From an uncultured Collinsella sp. (GTDB taxonomy: Bacteria > Actinomycetota > Coriobacteriia > Coriobacteriales > Coriobacteriaceae), in the NCBI GenBank assembly GCA_958412345.1, contig CATYSO010000014.1, positions 1 to 59,162 on the forward strand: a stretch of 59,162 nucleotides of DNA, given 5' to 3'. The position numbers were made by a program, and so were the translations under genes. The stretch's first letter is position 1. Each line of letters begins with the position of its first letter. Below the pieces are notes generated by a model, which saw only the letters and a program-made list of their open reading frames with translations, made no database searches and was not told the origin of the DNA. Below are positions 8,391 to 17,162 of the stretch, one piece after another.

Positions 8391-8622
8391 CTTTCCGTGA
8401 ACGGTCGAATATCGGGCGTGAACGTACTTCTTTTGGGCAGCACCTTCAGAATGAGACTCTTTATAGCCCGTCTACGTGCGAACTATCTGCTACGCATGCA
8501 TTTGTGACATGCCATTCCGTTCTTTTGATTCATTCGAATTTGCCTTGTTCTTTTCATATCGATACGTTATATTTCGATTACGAAAGGCGCATCTTTTACC
8601 TTTTGTTCAAAAGGAGCGGCAT

Positions 8623-9414
8623 ATGGCATCTATTTCAGACCTTTCACCGGCCGAGCGTCAGCGATTTATCATGAATTGGCTGGCCGAAAAGCCAAATATC
8701 TCGGTATCCGACATCGTTCGCCGTTTTTCGGTTTCGGAAGTCACCGCACGACACGACCTCATCTCGCTGGAATCCGAAGGCAAGCTGCGTCGCGTACGCG
8801 GCGGAGCGGTATCGCTTTCTCGCTCCAACGCAATCTCGTATCCCGAGGAGCGCATCAATGTCCAAGTCGAGGCCAAGGAGGCCATCGCCGCAACCGCAGC
8901 AACTCTTGTTGATGATGGCGATGTTCTGGTAATTGATATCGGCACCACAGGCTTTTACTTTGCTAAGGCCCTCATGGACAAGCGTGAGATCACCATTATC
9001 ACCGGCGATCTTGCAATCGCGAACTACGCCAGCTTCAATCTCCCCAATGCTTCGGTAGTGCTGCTGGGCGGCTCCGTGCGCAAGGGCCACCTCTATCTCG
9101 CGGGCGCACTAACGCTCGACTGCATGAGCAAACTACATGCCGACAAGGCGTTTGTCAGTGCCGACGGATTCCACCCCGACCACGGTTTTACCGTCGAGCA
9201 CGACTTCTCGGCCATGATCAAGCATATGTACCTGACCAACTCAAACCAGGGCTACATGATGGTTGACCAGGGAAAGTTCAACAAGACCAGTTTTTATCAG
9301 TCCGCGCAGATCGACGACCTCGACGGCATCATCGTTGATGGAGACGACGAGGGCATCATGACGGCGGCGATTGAGAGCAGTCGCAGTCATCCCAAGCTCT
9401 ATATTGCAAAATAG
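8623..9414 (+). CDS. DeoR/GlpR-family transcriptional regulator
   Basis: This 263-aa regulator has an N-terminal winged helix-turn-helix (about 1-60; ISVSDIVRRFSVSEVTARHDL and LRRVRGGA) and a C-terminal sugar-phosphate-sensing DeoR domain (about 75-235) with DIGTTGFYFA, ITGDLAIAN and LLGGSVRKGHLYLAG. AAGGAG at 8611-8616 fixes the ATG at 8623. Longer in-frame starts run through the regulatory region and are unlikely. It is divergent from the fsa-PTS operon and most likely represses it in response to a sugar phosphate made by that system. The effector is unknown. Confidence 0.9.
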   Translation: MASISDLSPAERQRFIMNWLAEKPNISVSDIVRRFSVSEVTARHDLISLESEGKLRRVRGGAVSLSRSNAISYPEERINVQVEAKEAIAATAATLVDDGDVLVIDIGTTGFYFAKALMDKREITIITGDLAIANYASFNLPNASVVLLGGSVRKGHLYLAGALTLDCMSKLHADKAFVSADGFHPDHGFTVEHDFSAMIKHMYLTNSNQGYMMVDQGKFNKTSFYQSAQIDDLDGIIVDGDDEGIMTAAIESSRSHPKLYIAK

Positions 9415-9417
9415 CTC

Positions 9418-9458
9418 AAATGGCCGGGTCGCCCCCACTGCGGGCGACCCGGCCATTT
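9418..9458. terminator. Bidirectional terminator after deoR
   Basis: AAATGGCCGGGTCGCCC (9418-9434) pairs perfectly with its partner at 9442-9458 (17 bp, 7-nt loop). A-rich and T-rich edges lie on both sides. It serves the deoR gene and the convergent broken HAD gene. Confidence 0.85.
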
Positions 9459-9459
9459 A

Positions 9460-9711
9460 TTAAATCAACCCAAAATGTTGCATCGCTGTGACGGTGCCGT
9501 CGTGTGCGACATCGTCGGTCACGTAGTCGGCGACTGCCTTGACCTCGGGCATGGCGTTGCCCATGGCGACAGCCGTCTCGACCGCAGCGAGCATGCCCAG
9601 GTCGTTGCCCGAATCGCCAAAGCCAAAGGTGCGCGCATTTCCCTCGCGGCCCAGATACGCCAGCGCTCGCGCCACGCCCACGCCTTTGTCGATGCCCTTG
9701 GGGCTCAGTTC
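9460..9711 (-). pseudogene. C-terminal remnant of a Cof-type HAD phosphatase
   Basis: About 83 codons encode the end of a Cof/HAD-IIB sugar phosphatase: ELSPKGIDKGVG, the motif IV segment FGFGDSGNDLGMLAA, then VAMGNAMPEVKAVADYV and the stop. Homology stops abruptly upstream of ELSPKG. The preceding reading frame (9712-9858) is low-complexity, Arg/Gly-rich and ends at a terminator belonging to the next operon. The N-terminal two thirds, including the nucleophile DxD motif, are missing. I read this as a gene cut by insertion or deletion at the left edge of the sugar island. Confidence 0.75.
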
Positions 9712-9834
9712 GCGGTTTGCTTGCTGGGTTCGCCTGGAAGATCGGCGGTAAACGCGTCTCCCAGTCAATCCGGCACCGCCAAGGCAAACCCCACACGCGC
9801 CCGCCGGCAAGCGGCACGCGCCCGCCAACGCAAA

Positions 9835-9869
9835 GGTCCGGCGGGACGCACCTAGCATCCCGCCGGACC
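9835..9869 (-). terminator. Terminator of the mannose-type PTS operon
   Basis: GGTCCGGCGGGA (9835-9846) pairs perfectly with TCCCGCCGGACC (9858-9869), loop 11 nt. It lies 34 bp after the esterase stop and is followed by TTTG on the minus strand. Confidence 0.75.
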
Positions 9870-9902
9870 GTCATTCGTCCAGGAGGTCGCCGCGACGAGC
9901 CC

Positions 9903-10982
9903 CTAGATCTTCGCAAGCTCCTCGGAGATGACGCGGCAGACGTCCTCAGCCTGAGGCATCACGCCGTACATCTCGAAGAAGCCGTGGTCGCAGCCGCGAT
10001 AGCGAATCGCGGTGACGTCAACGCCCGCATCCTGCAGCCTCTTCGCGAACAGCTCGTCCTGATAGCGCAGGTAGTCATACTCGGAAGAGATGATGACCGT
10101 GCGGGGGAACGCGCTCACGTCCTCCGCGAACAGAGCAGACACCCTCGGGTCGAGCATCTCCTCCGCATTGCCGTTGGTATACATCAACGGCAGGTCGTCG
10201 TTGGCATTGCGGATGCGATCCACCCTGCTCAGAGCCTCGGCCCTCTGGTCGTTCACGATCTCATAGAGGTCATAGGACCATTCCTCCGGAACGGGGCCGC
10301 CGTCGACGAGCGGATACAGCTCGGCCACGAGCTTGATCTTGTCCGCATGGGACCCGTCGAGGACGACGGCGTTGGTCAGGCTTCCGCCCGCGGAGTCGCC
10401 AGCCACGACGACCCGCGTCGCGTCGACACCCAGCTCATCCGCGTGCTCGACAAGCCAGTCGAGCGTCTTCACGCAGTCCTCGACGCCACCGGGAAACATC
10501 GTCTCGGGAGACAGACGGTACTCCGGGTAAATCGCGACGCAGCCCGTTCGCTCCGCGATGTCGCGCAGGCAGTTCTCGTACTGGCCGATGTTGCCCACCA
10601 TAAAGCCGCCGCCATGGATGAACACGAGCGCGGCAGAACCGCTCTCGTGGCTCTCGGGCGTGAAGACGTGCAGGGGAATGCCCCTGTCGCCAAAGTTCAT
10701 GACGACGGTCTTCTTGGCAACGCCCGCGCCCCTCACGACATGGGTCTCCTTGTTGGGCGCGGAGCGCCACGCGATCACGTCCACCGGCCCCGCCGGCGCC
10801 GGACCGGCAGCGAGTTTCGCGTGGGCGCGCGCATAGACGCGCGGATCGAGCACGTGCTCGCGCTCATCTCCCGGCACGGGCTTCAGTAGGAGCTTCAGCC
10901 CGTTGGGCTCGACGACCTCCCTAGCTCCACGCTCAAGCACTTCAAGCTCGGAAGTGGGGTACTTCCTCTCCTCGGCGCCCAT
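9903..10982 (-). CDS. Alpha/beta hydrolase, HSL-type esterase
   Basis: This 359-aa cytosolic (no signal peptide) serine esterase is of the hormone-sensitive-lipase-like family. The oxyanion-hole motif FIHGGGFMVGN is near residue 122, the nucleophile is in VAGDSAGGSL near 195, the acid probably in SSEYDYLRYQDELF and the histidine in CDHGFFEMYG, so the triad is complete. About 90 N-terminal residues precede the hydrolase core. Only two bases separate it from the aldo/keto reductase upstream, so it is the last gene of the PTS operon. In that setting it may deacylate an acylated sugar or sugar-derived substrate (inference). Confidence 0.88.
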   Translation of the reverse strand: MGAEERKYPTSELEVLERGAREVVEPNGLKLLLKPVPGDEREHVLDPRVYARAHAKLAAGPAPAGPVDVIAWRSAPNKETHVVRGAGVAKKTVVMNFGDRGIPLHVFTPESHESGSAALVFIHGGGFMVGNIGQYENCLRDIAERTGCVAIYPEYRLSPETMFPGGVEDCVKTLDWLVEHADELGVDATRVVVAGDSAGGSLTNAVVLDGSHADKIKLVAELYPLVDGGPVPEEWSYDLYEIVNDQRAEALSRVDRIRNANDDLPLMYTNGNAEEMLDPRVSALFAEDVSAFPRTVIISSEYDYLRYQDELFAKRLQDAGVDVTAIRYRGCDHGFFEMYGVMPQAEDVCRVISEELAKI

Positions 10983-10984
10983 GG

Positions 10985-11929
10985 CTAGCCAATCTTCAGC
11001 TCGTCAAGCTTAGCGTCAAGCTTGGCCATCTCATCGGCGGAAAGCTCCCACTCGAACGTCTCGCAGTTCTGAATCGCATGGGCGTCCGTGCGCACGCCAA
11101 CGAGCGCGGTGCCCACGTACTCCTTCTGGGTGCTCCAGTTCACGGCAACCTGTGCCACGGGCTTGTCGTGAGCCTCGGCGATCTCGTCCATGACCTTGAG
11201 CAGCTCCTGGACGCGAGAGAACTTGGGCTCCTGGAAGTAGTCGTAGAAGCCGGCACGGACGTCGCCCTCCTCGAACTTCGGCAGCTCGCGGAACTTGCCC
11301 GACAGGATGCCCGCGCCAAGGGAGCCATAGGTGAAGGAGTCGATGCCACGCTCGTAGCCCCACTTGATGAGGTCCTCGGAGGAGCGGTCGACCATGGAGT
11401 AGGGCGGCTGCTGGACGTCGACCTGAGCGACCTTCTCGCACTCCTCGATCATCTCGGGCGTGAAGTTGGAGACGCCGATGTGGCGAATCTTGCCCTGCTC
11501 CTTGAGGAGCTGGAGGGCGCACATCGTCTCAGAGAACGGGGTCTTGGCGTCGGGCCAGTGCACGAAGTAGAAGTCGATGTAGTCGGTGCGGAGGTTGCGC
11601 AGCGAGCTCTCGACCTCCCTCATGATATTCTTGAACGAGGAGTCGCGGTCATAGCCGGCGGCGCTGGTAATCAAGCCAACCTTGGTCGAGAGCAGGTAGC
11701 TCTCTCGGTCGATGCCCCTGAGCGCGTTGCCGACGACCTTCTCGGATGTGCCGTTGCCATAGCACGGCGCGGTGTCGATGAGGTTGACTCCGTGATCGAG
11801 CATGGTGCGGATGGCGGACATGCTGGCGGCGTCATCGTTCTCACCAAAGGAGTCGCCGCCGATCGCCCAGGTGCCCACGGCGAGCTGGGAGACGTCGACG
11901 TCGGAATTCTTGAGGTGCGTGTAGCGCAT
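10985..11929 (-). CDS. Aldo/keto reductase
   Basis: This 314-aa protein of the aldo/keto reductase superfamily is a TIM-barrel NAD(P)H oxidoreductase. It shows the opening QLAVGTWAIGG, the Asp of the catalytic tetrad in LIDTAPCYGNGTSE, the lysine in LLSTKVG, the histidine in DFYFVHWPD and the cofactor end region ALVGVRT. AAGGAGAGAAC precedes the ATG. It belongs to the sugar PTS operon between the IID gene and the esterase and probably reduces or oxidises a sugar intermediate. The substrate is unknown. Confidence 0.9.
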   Translation of the reverse strand: MRYTHLKNSDVDVSQLAVGTWAIGGDSFGENDDAASMSAIRTMLDHGVNLIDTAPCYGNGTSEKVVGNALRGIDRESYLLSTKVGLITSAAGYDRDSSFKNIMREVESSLRNLRTDYIDFYFVHWPDAKTPFSETMCALQLLKEQGKIRHIGVSNFTPEMIEECEKVAQVDVQQPPYSMVDRSSEDLIKWGYERGIDSFTYGSLGAGILSGKFRELPKFEEGDVRAGFYDYFQEPKFSRVQELLKVMDEIAEAHDKPVAQVAVNWSTQKEYVGTALVGVRTDAHAIQNCETFEWELSADEMAKLDAKLDELKIG

Positions 11930-11947
11930 GTTCTCTCCTTCTAATGG

Positions 11948-11984
11948 GGCGGCACGCGTCGAATGTCCTCGATCGCGTGCCGCC
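11948..11984 (-). other. Intercistronic hairpin between PTS IID and aldo/keto reductase
   Basis: GGCGGCACGCG (11948-11958) pairs perfectly with CGCGTGCCGCC (11974-11984), loop 15 nt. No U-run follows on the minus strand, so it looks like an mRNA-stability or attenuation hairpin separating the transporter genes from the enzyme genes. Confidence 0.5.
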
Positions 11985-12026
11985 GGGAATTGCCTTAAAC
12001 AAGCTTCGAATGATCCGGAAGCCGCC

Positions 12027-12863
12027 CTACACGATGCCCACGAGGCCGAGGACGAGCGCCAGAATCATGATGCCAACCAGGATGATGTTGACGTTCACGT
12101 TCTTCTTGCGCAGGAGCCAGAGGACGACGAGCGTAAGCCCCAGGGGCACGATGCCCTTGAAGATCGAGTCGAGGTAGGTCTGGATCATGACGGGGTCAGA
12201 GTCCTGAACCGGAATGGACAGGATCGTGTTGAATTGGACGTTCGCCGCAGTCATGGCACCGATCATCACGAGGCCAACCGTGGAGGTCGCCTTGGTGATG
12301 AGCTTCATGAGACCACCCTCGTACATCTCGGAGATGAAGTTGGTGCCCATGCTGAAGCCGAGGTAGGTCATGAAGTATCGGCAGAGGATCGACGGGATGT
12401 TGTAGATCAGCAGGAACATGATCGCGCCGAGGGGCGAGCCGCTCATGGCGAGGTTGATGCCAATGCCGGCGGCGATGACACGCAGGACGCCCCAGAAGAT
12501 TGCGTCACCGATGCCGGACATCGGGCCCATCAGGGAAACCTTGATGCCGTCGATGGACTCGGTGTCGAAGTCTTCGTGCTGCGAGTTCTCCCTCTCCATG
12601 GAGGCGACGAGGCCCATGGCGAACGTGCCGACGTTCTGGGTAATGTTGTACCAAGTCGTGTGACGCTTCATGGCTTCGGCACGGGCCTCGGGGTCATCGG
12701 CGTAGTAGCGGTTAAGCGCGGGCTGGACGGAGTACAGCCAGCCGTCGGCGCCAGCCTTGACGGAACCGCCAGCGCAGGAGGCGAACACGGAGAAAGAGCG
12801 CAGGAAAATGCTGTTGAGCATCTTCTTGTCTTCAGGGCTCACATTCTTGGTCAGGTTGCTCAT
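12027..12863 (-). CDS. PTS mannose/sorbose-family subunit IID
   Basis: This 278-aa membrane component of a mannose-family PTS has the family hallmarks LRSFSVFASCAGGSVKAGADGW, YYADDPEARAEAMKRHT, an FAMGLVASMERE segment and SLMGPMSGIGDAIFWGVLR. Hydrophobic helices fill the C-terminal half. Its ATG overlaps the IIC stop (ATGA at 12863-12860), so translation is coupled. In-frame sequence upstream belongs to the IIC gene and is not used. Together with IIC it forms the sugar channel. Confidence 0.92.
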   Translation of the reverse strand: MSNLTKNVSPEDKKMLNSIFLRSFSVFASCAGGSVKAGADGWLYSVQPALNRYYADDPEARAEAMKRHTTWYNITQNVGTFAMGLVASMERENSQHEDFDTESIDGIKVSLMGPMSGIGDAIFWGVLRVIAAGIGINLAMSGSPLGAIMFLLIYNIPSILCRYFMTYLGFSMGTNFISEMYEGGLMKLITKATSTVGLVMIGAMTAANVQFNTILSIPVQDSDPVMIQTYLDSIFKGIVPLGLTLVVLWLLRKKNVNVNIILVGIMILALVLGLVGIV

Positions 12864-13672
12864 GCGAAGAAATCCTCCTCGTCGCTGGTTACAGAGTCGT
12901 TGGAAACGGCCTGGGTGGCCAAGCCCTTCTTGGTGAGATCGAAAATCTCCTTGTCGCGGAGGGCGGAGGCAACCGCGATGATGACGCCGAGAACCGCGAT
13001 GGCGATCATCGGGAGGCCGAGGTACTGGTAGAGCGTGAAGCCCAGGAAGAAGTAGATGCTGAGCTCGGTGCTCCACAGCATCTGGAGCAGGAGCGCCATA
13101 CCAACGGCGGGCAGGAGGGCGCCCACGGCGTTGAGGCCGCTCATGACATTGGCCGGAATCTGGTTGACGATGGCGGCAACGGGCTCAGCGCCAAGGTAAA
13201 CGCCGAGGAAGGCGATGAGGCCAAAGGCGGCGTACTTAACGAACCAGAGAACGAAGTGCTGAAGCGCGAGGCCCTTCTCGTTGCCCTCGGCGGCCATCTT
13301 GTCAAAGGTGGCGGCGAAGAACGCGAGGAACACGTTGTTCATGAAGATCGAGAGGAACGCGGTGACGACGCCCACGGGAACGGCCAGCGTGATGGCGGCA
13401 CCCTGGTCGATACCGGCGCCAACGGTGAAGGCGACGGCGAGGGCGGTCGCGGTAACGGGCTCGGCGGAGATAGCACCACCGATGTTAACCGCGCCCATGA
13501 AGATCGCCTCGAGAGAGGCACCGATGATGACACCGGTCTTGACGTCGCCCATCAGGAGGCCCGCAACGAGACCTACCACGAGAGGACGCTCGATCATGCA
13601 CTGACCGAGAACCCAGTTGCCGCCGTAGCAAATCAGCACGGTCAACCAGGCCATTACTGCTAACCCAATCAT
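12860..13672 (-). CDS. PTS mannose/sorbose-family subunit IIC
   Basis: This 270-aa polytopic permease has family motifs ERPLVVGLVAGLLMGDVKTG, IIGASLEAIFMGAVNIGG, ISAEPVTATALAVAF and FAATFDKMAAEGN. The acidic tail SVTSDEEDFFA is longer than usual. AAAGGAAG precedes the ATG. It pairs with the IID encoded just downstream and with IIB and IIA from the two upstream genes. The set resembles sorbose, fructose or N-acetylgalactosamine transporters, but subunit sequence alone does not reveal the sugar. Confidence 0.92.
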   Translation of the reverse strand: MIGLAVMAWLTVLICYGGNWVLGQCMIERPLVVGLVAGLLMGDVKTGVIIGASLEAIFMGAVNIGGAISAEPVTATALAVAFTVGAGIDQGAAITLAVPVGVVTAFLSIFMNNVFLAFFAATFDKMAAEGNEKGLALQHFVLWFVKYAAFGLIAFLGVYLGAEPVAAIVNQIPANVMSGLNAVGALLPAVGMALLLQMLWSTELSIYFFLGFTLYQYLGLPMIAIAVLGVIIAVASALRDKEIFDLTKKGLATQAVSNDSVTSDEEDFFA

Positions 13673-13718
13673 TTGACTTCCTTTCTCTCATTTCATTTGA
13701 CCGCCTGGCCAAATCCCC

Positions 13719-14222
13719 TTATTTCTCTGCCGCCTCGATCAGACTCTTGAGAGGAGTCTTGGGATTGGACGGGATAAGCTGATGGAAAACCGGAATACCC
13801 TGCTCGCAAAGCTCCTTCGCGGCCTCGAGCTCATCCGGGTTGAGCATGATCGTGGAGTTGAGGGCGACCTTGCTATCCGGATCGGACTTGTCGAAGCGGC
13901 CGACATTGGCAACGTTCACGCCCTCGATCTTGCCCGGTGCGCCTTTAACGAGCTCAAGCACGTCACGCACGCAGTTGGTGAGCGCGAAGATGCGCATGGA
14001 GTCCGCACGCGGATCGTTCGCGATGCGGCAAGCATCCGGAACATCCTTGACGAGGAGCTTCTGGCCCGCCGGCGTACCCATGGAAAGCGTCATGCGAAGG
14101 GCATCGCTCTCCACGGCGTGCTTGTTGGCGACGATGATCCTGGTGGTGTTGAGCTCCTTGGTCCACACCAGGGCGACCTGCCCGTGAATCAGACGGTCAT
14201 CGACTCGAACCTGAACAATCAT
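13719..14222 (-). CDS. PTS mannose/sorbose-family subunit IIB
   Basis: This 167-aa cytoplasmic phosphocarrier has the phosphorylated histidine in RVDDRLIHGQVALVW near residue 14. TTRIIVANKHAVESDALRM and the C-terminal IPVFHQLIPSNPK are typical of the family. GGAGAGGAAAC precedes the start. It relays phosphate from the separate IIA protein encoded upstream to the imported sugar. Confidence 0.92.
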   Translation of the reverse strand: MIVQVRVDDRLIHGQVALVWTKELNTTRIIVANKHAVESDALRMTLSMGTPAGQKLLVKDVPDACRIANDPRADSMRIFALTNCVRDVLELVKGAPGKIEGVNVANVGRFDKSDPDSKVALNSTIMLNPDELEAAKELCEQGIPVFHQLIPSNPKTPLKSLIEAAEK

Positions 14223-14251
14223 TGTTTCCTCTCCTTACTTATTAGTGCTCT

Positions 14252-14680
14252 CTAATCGAAGAAGTCTCCGTCGGACCCCTCGTTGTCCGCGGCCTTGCTC
14301 GGAGGCTCGACGACCTGCATCGTCGCCCTCGCCAGCTCGACACTCTGCTTGATCGAATCTGCCGTGACCGGCTCAGCGCCGAGGAGCGCCTCGATCACGA
14401 GGCCGAGGTTCATACCGGTAACATGGACGATCCCGCGCTTCTCCGGCTCCATGAGGACGACCTTCTGGAAGACGGAGCCACCGTAGATGTCGGTGAAGAT
14501 GATGGCCTCGTCCTCAGGGCCCACCGAGTCAATAAACGCCTGGATGCGAGGGGTGAAATCGGAGTCGTCCACGTAGCAGTCAACTGCTTCCACCATGTCC
14601 GCCATACCGGTCAGGATCTCGATCGAGCTCCTGATTCCGCTTGCGAGGTGACCGTGCGACGCGACAAGAACTTTCTTCAT
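14252..14680 (-). CDS. PTS mannose-family subunit IIA
   Basis: This 142-aa soluble EIIA of the mannose family has its active histidine in VASHGHLASGI near residue 9, a DIYGGSVFQKV segment and an acidic C-terminal tail (NEGSDGDFFD). AGGAGAG lies just upstream of the ATG. It lies between the aldolase and IIB genes. It is a separate protein rather than a IIAB fusion, as in many sorbose- or GalNAc-type systems. Confidence 0.92.
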   Translation of the reverse strand: MKKVLVASHGHLASGIRSSIEILTGMADMVEAVDCYVDDSDFTPRIQAFIDSVGPEDEAIIFTDIYGGSVFQKVVLMEPEKRGIVHVTGMNLGLVIEALLGAEPVTADSIKQSVELARATMQVVEPPSKAADNEGSDGDFFD

Positions 14681-14690
14681 CGAGTCTCTC

Positions 14691-15545
14691 CTAGAGCGAA
14701 TAGTGGTTGGGGTTCAGAAGCTGGATCTTGCTTGCGACGAACGCGCGCATGTCGGGGGCGGCGTCCATCAGGAGGCCAACGCCGTTGCCGTCGTTCTTGC
14801 CGGAGTTGATGTCCTTCTCGAAGGCGCGGTACATGGAGCGGAAGTACTCCGTGGCGATGTTGAACTTGCTCATGCCGAGGTTCACGGCCTCCTGGAGCTG
14901 CTCGTCGGGGATGTCGGAGCATCCGTGCATGACGAGGGGGACGCTGACGGCCTCCCTGCAGGCCTTGATGCGCTCCATGTCGAGGTTCGGGACCTTGACG
15001 TAGGGGCCGTGGGCGTTGCCGACGGCGATGGCGAGCGAACCACAGCCGGTGCCCTCGACGAACTCCTCGGCGAGGTTCGGGTCGGTATAGTGGTCGCTGT
15101 TCACGAAGTCGTTGGCGTCGGAGCCGTTGCCGACGTGGCCGAGCTCGGCCTCGATGTCAACGTCGAAGATCTTGGCGACCTGGACGACGTCCTTCGTGAG
15201 CTGGAAGTTCTCCTCATAGGGAAGCGAGGAGCCGTCGACCATGACGGAGGGGAAACCGGCCTTGACGCCCTTGACGGCGATCTCGTAACCAGCGGAGTGA
15301 TCCTGGTGGACGGCGACGGGCACGCTCGCGCGCTCGGCGTAATAGCGGGCGGCGAAGGCGATGATGTCGAGGGCACAGTGGTCCTCGAAGCCGGGCCAGT
15401 ACTGGATGATGATAGGCATGTGCTCATCCTCGGCGGCCTGGATCGCATAACGGATGGTCTCCGTGTTGATGACGTTGATCGCGGGCACGCCATAGTGGTG
15501 CTCGGTCGCATGTTGAAGAAGCTCGTTGACCTTGATGAGAGACAT
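14691..15545 (-). CDS. Class II (zinc) ketose-bisphosphate aldolase, GatY/KbaY/Fba family
   Basis: This 284-aa cytosolic enzyme cleaves a ketose (bis)phosphate to dihydroxyacetone phosphate and an aldehyde. The zinc ligands and active-site segments are seen in VAVHQDHSAGYE, DIEAELGHVG, VGNAHGPYV and VMHGCSDIPDE, followed by GMSKFNIATEYF. Length and motifs fit tagatose- or fructose-bisphosphate aldolases, including 6-phospho-sugar variants. AAAGGAAG supports the start. It follows the MFS gene by 114 bp and precedes the PTS genes, so its substrate is probably derived from the sugar imported by this operon. Confidence 0.9.
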   Translation of the reverse strand: MSLIKVNELLQHATEHHYGVPAINVINTETIRYAIQAAEDEHMPIIIQYWPGFEDHCALDIIAFAARYYAERASVPVAVHQDHSAGYEIAVKGVKAGFPSVMVDGSSLPYEENFQLTKDVVQVAKIFDVDIEAELGHVGNGSDANDFVNSDHYTDPNLAEEFVEGTGCGSLAIAVGNAHGPYVKVPNLDMERIKACREAVSVPLVMHGCSDIPDEQLQEAVNLGMSKFNIATEYFRSMYRAFEKDINSGKNDGNGVGLLMDAAPDMRAFVASKIQLLNPNHYSL

Positions 15546-15659
15546 CTTTGTCTTCCTTTCACTTGGATAACCATTGGATTGGACAGTTCTCAGCTCGTCA
15601 GCTGGTTGAACACGAAGAGAAGCGCGAGGCAGGCAGGCGCTTGCAAAACGCGGTGGAGC

Positions 15660-16862
15660 CTATGCGGCCGACTGGCCCTCAGGCTGTGGCGCTGCGCTTC
15701 GACGCCACAGTACGTACGCCACAAAAGCAACGACCGCAGCAATCGTTGAAGCGAGGGCGAAGGCCAGAAAACCCGCGTGCGTGCCGAGCGCGTCGCACGC
15801 CCAACCGCCAAACAGGTTCGCAACCACGACGGACAGACCGCTCTGAACCATCGCGAAGGCGCTCTGACCTCGAGCGCGACAATCCTCGTAAGTGTGGTTG
15901 GCAATGTAGGTAACGCAGGAGTAGTAGACGGTCATGTAACTCACGCTCTGCAGCAGCTGGCCGCAGATCATGACCGGGACGATGCCGGTGCCCACGAGCA
16001 CGAGCCTGAGCGCCGCCATGAAGCAGGAAAAGATCAGGAGGTTCATCTCGCCGAAGCGCCTGACCAGCTTGGAGGAAACGAGCAGGATGGGGATCTCGCT
16101 CGCAGCGGAGACCGCACTCAGGACGCCCACGAGGTTCTGACCCTCGCCAAGCTCGACCGCGTAGCGGCCCAAGAACGCCCCGATGAAGCCAATCGCGACC
16201 GAACTGATGAAGGCGAAGACCAAGACGAAGGCGATCTCATTGCTGGTGAACAGCGAGAGGAGGCCCTTTCCGTGGGAGACCTTGGGATCGTCCGCGGCAT
16301 TGGCGCGAATTCCCGCCTCGGGGAGGCGCCACATGTGAGCCGCGAAGACCACCAGCGCGGCAGAGACCACCGCGAACTGGATTTGAGGAGCCATGTCGAG
16401 CAGCCGACCGACGATCAGGACGACGATGGCATAGCCGATAGTGCCACCCATGCGAATGCGAGAAAAGTCCAGGCCAGAGCGATCCGCGAGCTCGATGACG
16501 AGGGAGTCGCTCAGGGGCAGGAGCCCCGAGAAAAACGCCGAGAACGCAAAGGTTACGAGAAGGACCGGGACGAACGTCGACGCCAGGTAATACAGCGGAG
16601 CGAGTACCGCCGCCGCAAGGCAGAGGATCACGATGACCGCGCGGCGGCGCCCGAGTTTGTCGGCGATCGTCGACCAGAGCGGCTGGATGGCGAGCGCACA
16701 CACCGGGGTCGCCGCGAGGAGGATGCCGGTCTGGGCTGCGCTGAGGCCGAGGCTCGTGTAGTGAGCGGAGAGGAACGGCGAGTACACGCCCGCGCAGACC
16801 CAGTAGAGGACGTTCGCGAAGAACAGCGAAGTCATGCTTGCGTTTGTCCTGGCGTTGTGCAT
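15660..16862 (-). CDS. MFS transporter (sugar/nucleoside symporter-like)
   Basis: This 400-aa permease of the major facilitator superfamily has about 12 hydrophobic segments. It starts MTSLFFANVLYWVCAG with the motif PLWSTIADKLGRRRAVIV between helices 2 and 3, and has FSAFFSGLLPLSDSLVIE and DFSRIRMGGTIGYA, as in LacY/NHS-like sugar symporters. AGGGAGAA precedes the ATG at 16862. Longer in-frame starts lack a ribosome site. As the first gene of the operon it may import the same or a related glycoside without phosphorylation, or export a by-product. The direction cannot be judged from sequence. Confidence 0.85.
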   Translation of the reverse strand: MHNARTNASMTSLFFANVLYWVCAGVYSPFLSAHYTSLGLSAAQTGILLAATPVCALAIQPLWSTIADKLGRRRAVIVILCLAAAVLAPLYYLASTFVPVLLVTFAFSAFFSGLLPLSDSLVIELADRSGLDFSRIRMGGTIGYAIVVLIVGRLLDMAPQIQFAVVSAALVVFAAHMWRLPEAGIRANAADDPKVSHGKGLLSLFTSNEIAFVLVFAFISSVAIGFIGAFLGRYAVELGEGQNLVGVLSAVSAASEIPILLVSSKLVRRFGEMNLLIFSCFMAALRLVLVGTGIVPVMICGQLLQSVSYMTVYYSCVTYIANHTYEDCRARGQSAFAMVQSGLSVVVANLFGGWACDALGTHAGFLAFALASTIAAVVAFVAYVLWRRSAAPQPEGQSAA

Positions 16863-16960
16863 CGTGCTTCTCCCTTCTTGCTCGCCGGGTGCCTGTCTGG
16901 GCTTCGAAGTGATTCGCCATCTAGCGTGAAACGAAGTTGCGAGGCGTTGGAACAATGTTC

Positions 16961-17088
16961 TGTTGTTTCATCGTTTTCGTGCTGTTGTTTCACGGCTCAT
17001 AAGATAGCAGCTCAAGATGAGATTGCGCCGGGGAAGCATCGATTTACCGTGAACGGTAGGAAATCAGCGGTGAAACGCTATTTCACCG
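16961..17088. promoter_or_regulatory. Palindromic operators between the sugar operon and rpiR
   Basis: GGTGAAACGCTATTTCACC (17069-17087) is a perfect dyad (7-bp arms, 5-nt centre) and TACCGTGAACGGTA (17045-17058) is a second. TGTTGTTTCA occurs directly repeated at 16961-16970 and 16983-16992, sharing the TTTCA half-site. They occupy the roughly 300-bp divergent region (16863-17162) and are the natural targets of the RpiR regulator next to them. No gene lies in this interval. Confidence 0.7.
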
Positions 17089-17162
17089 CTTATGAAACAT
17101 TTTGCTTTATTTTCACCTCTCTTGACCTAAGATACAAAGCAAACTAGGGCCAAGGAGTAACC

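Noticed and set aside
9712..9902. N-terminal extension of the HAD remnant up to 9858
   Set aside because: The extension is Arg/Gly/Ala-rich, lacks HAD motif I and overlaps the terminator of the neighbouring operon. Only the C-terminal 83 codons look like a HAD protein.
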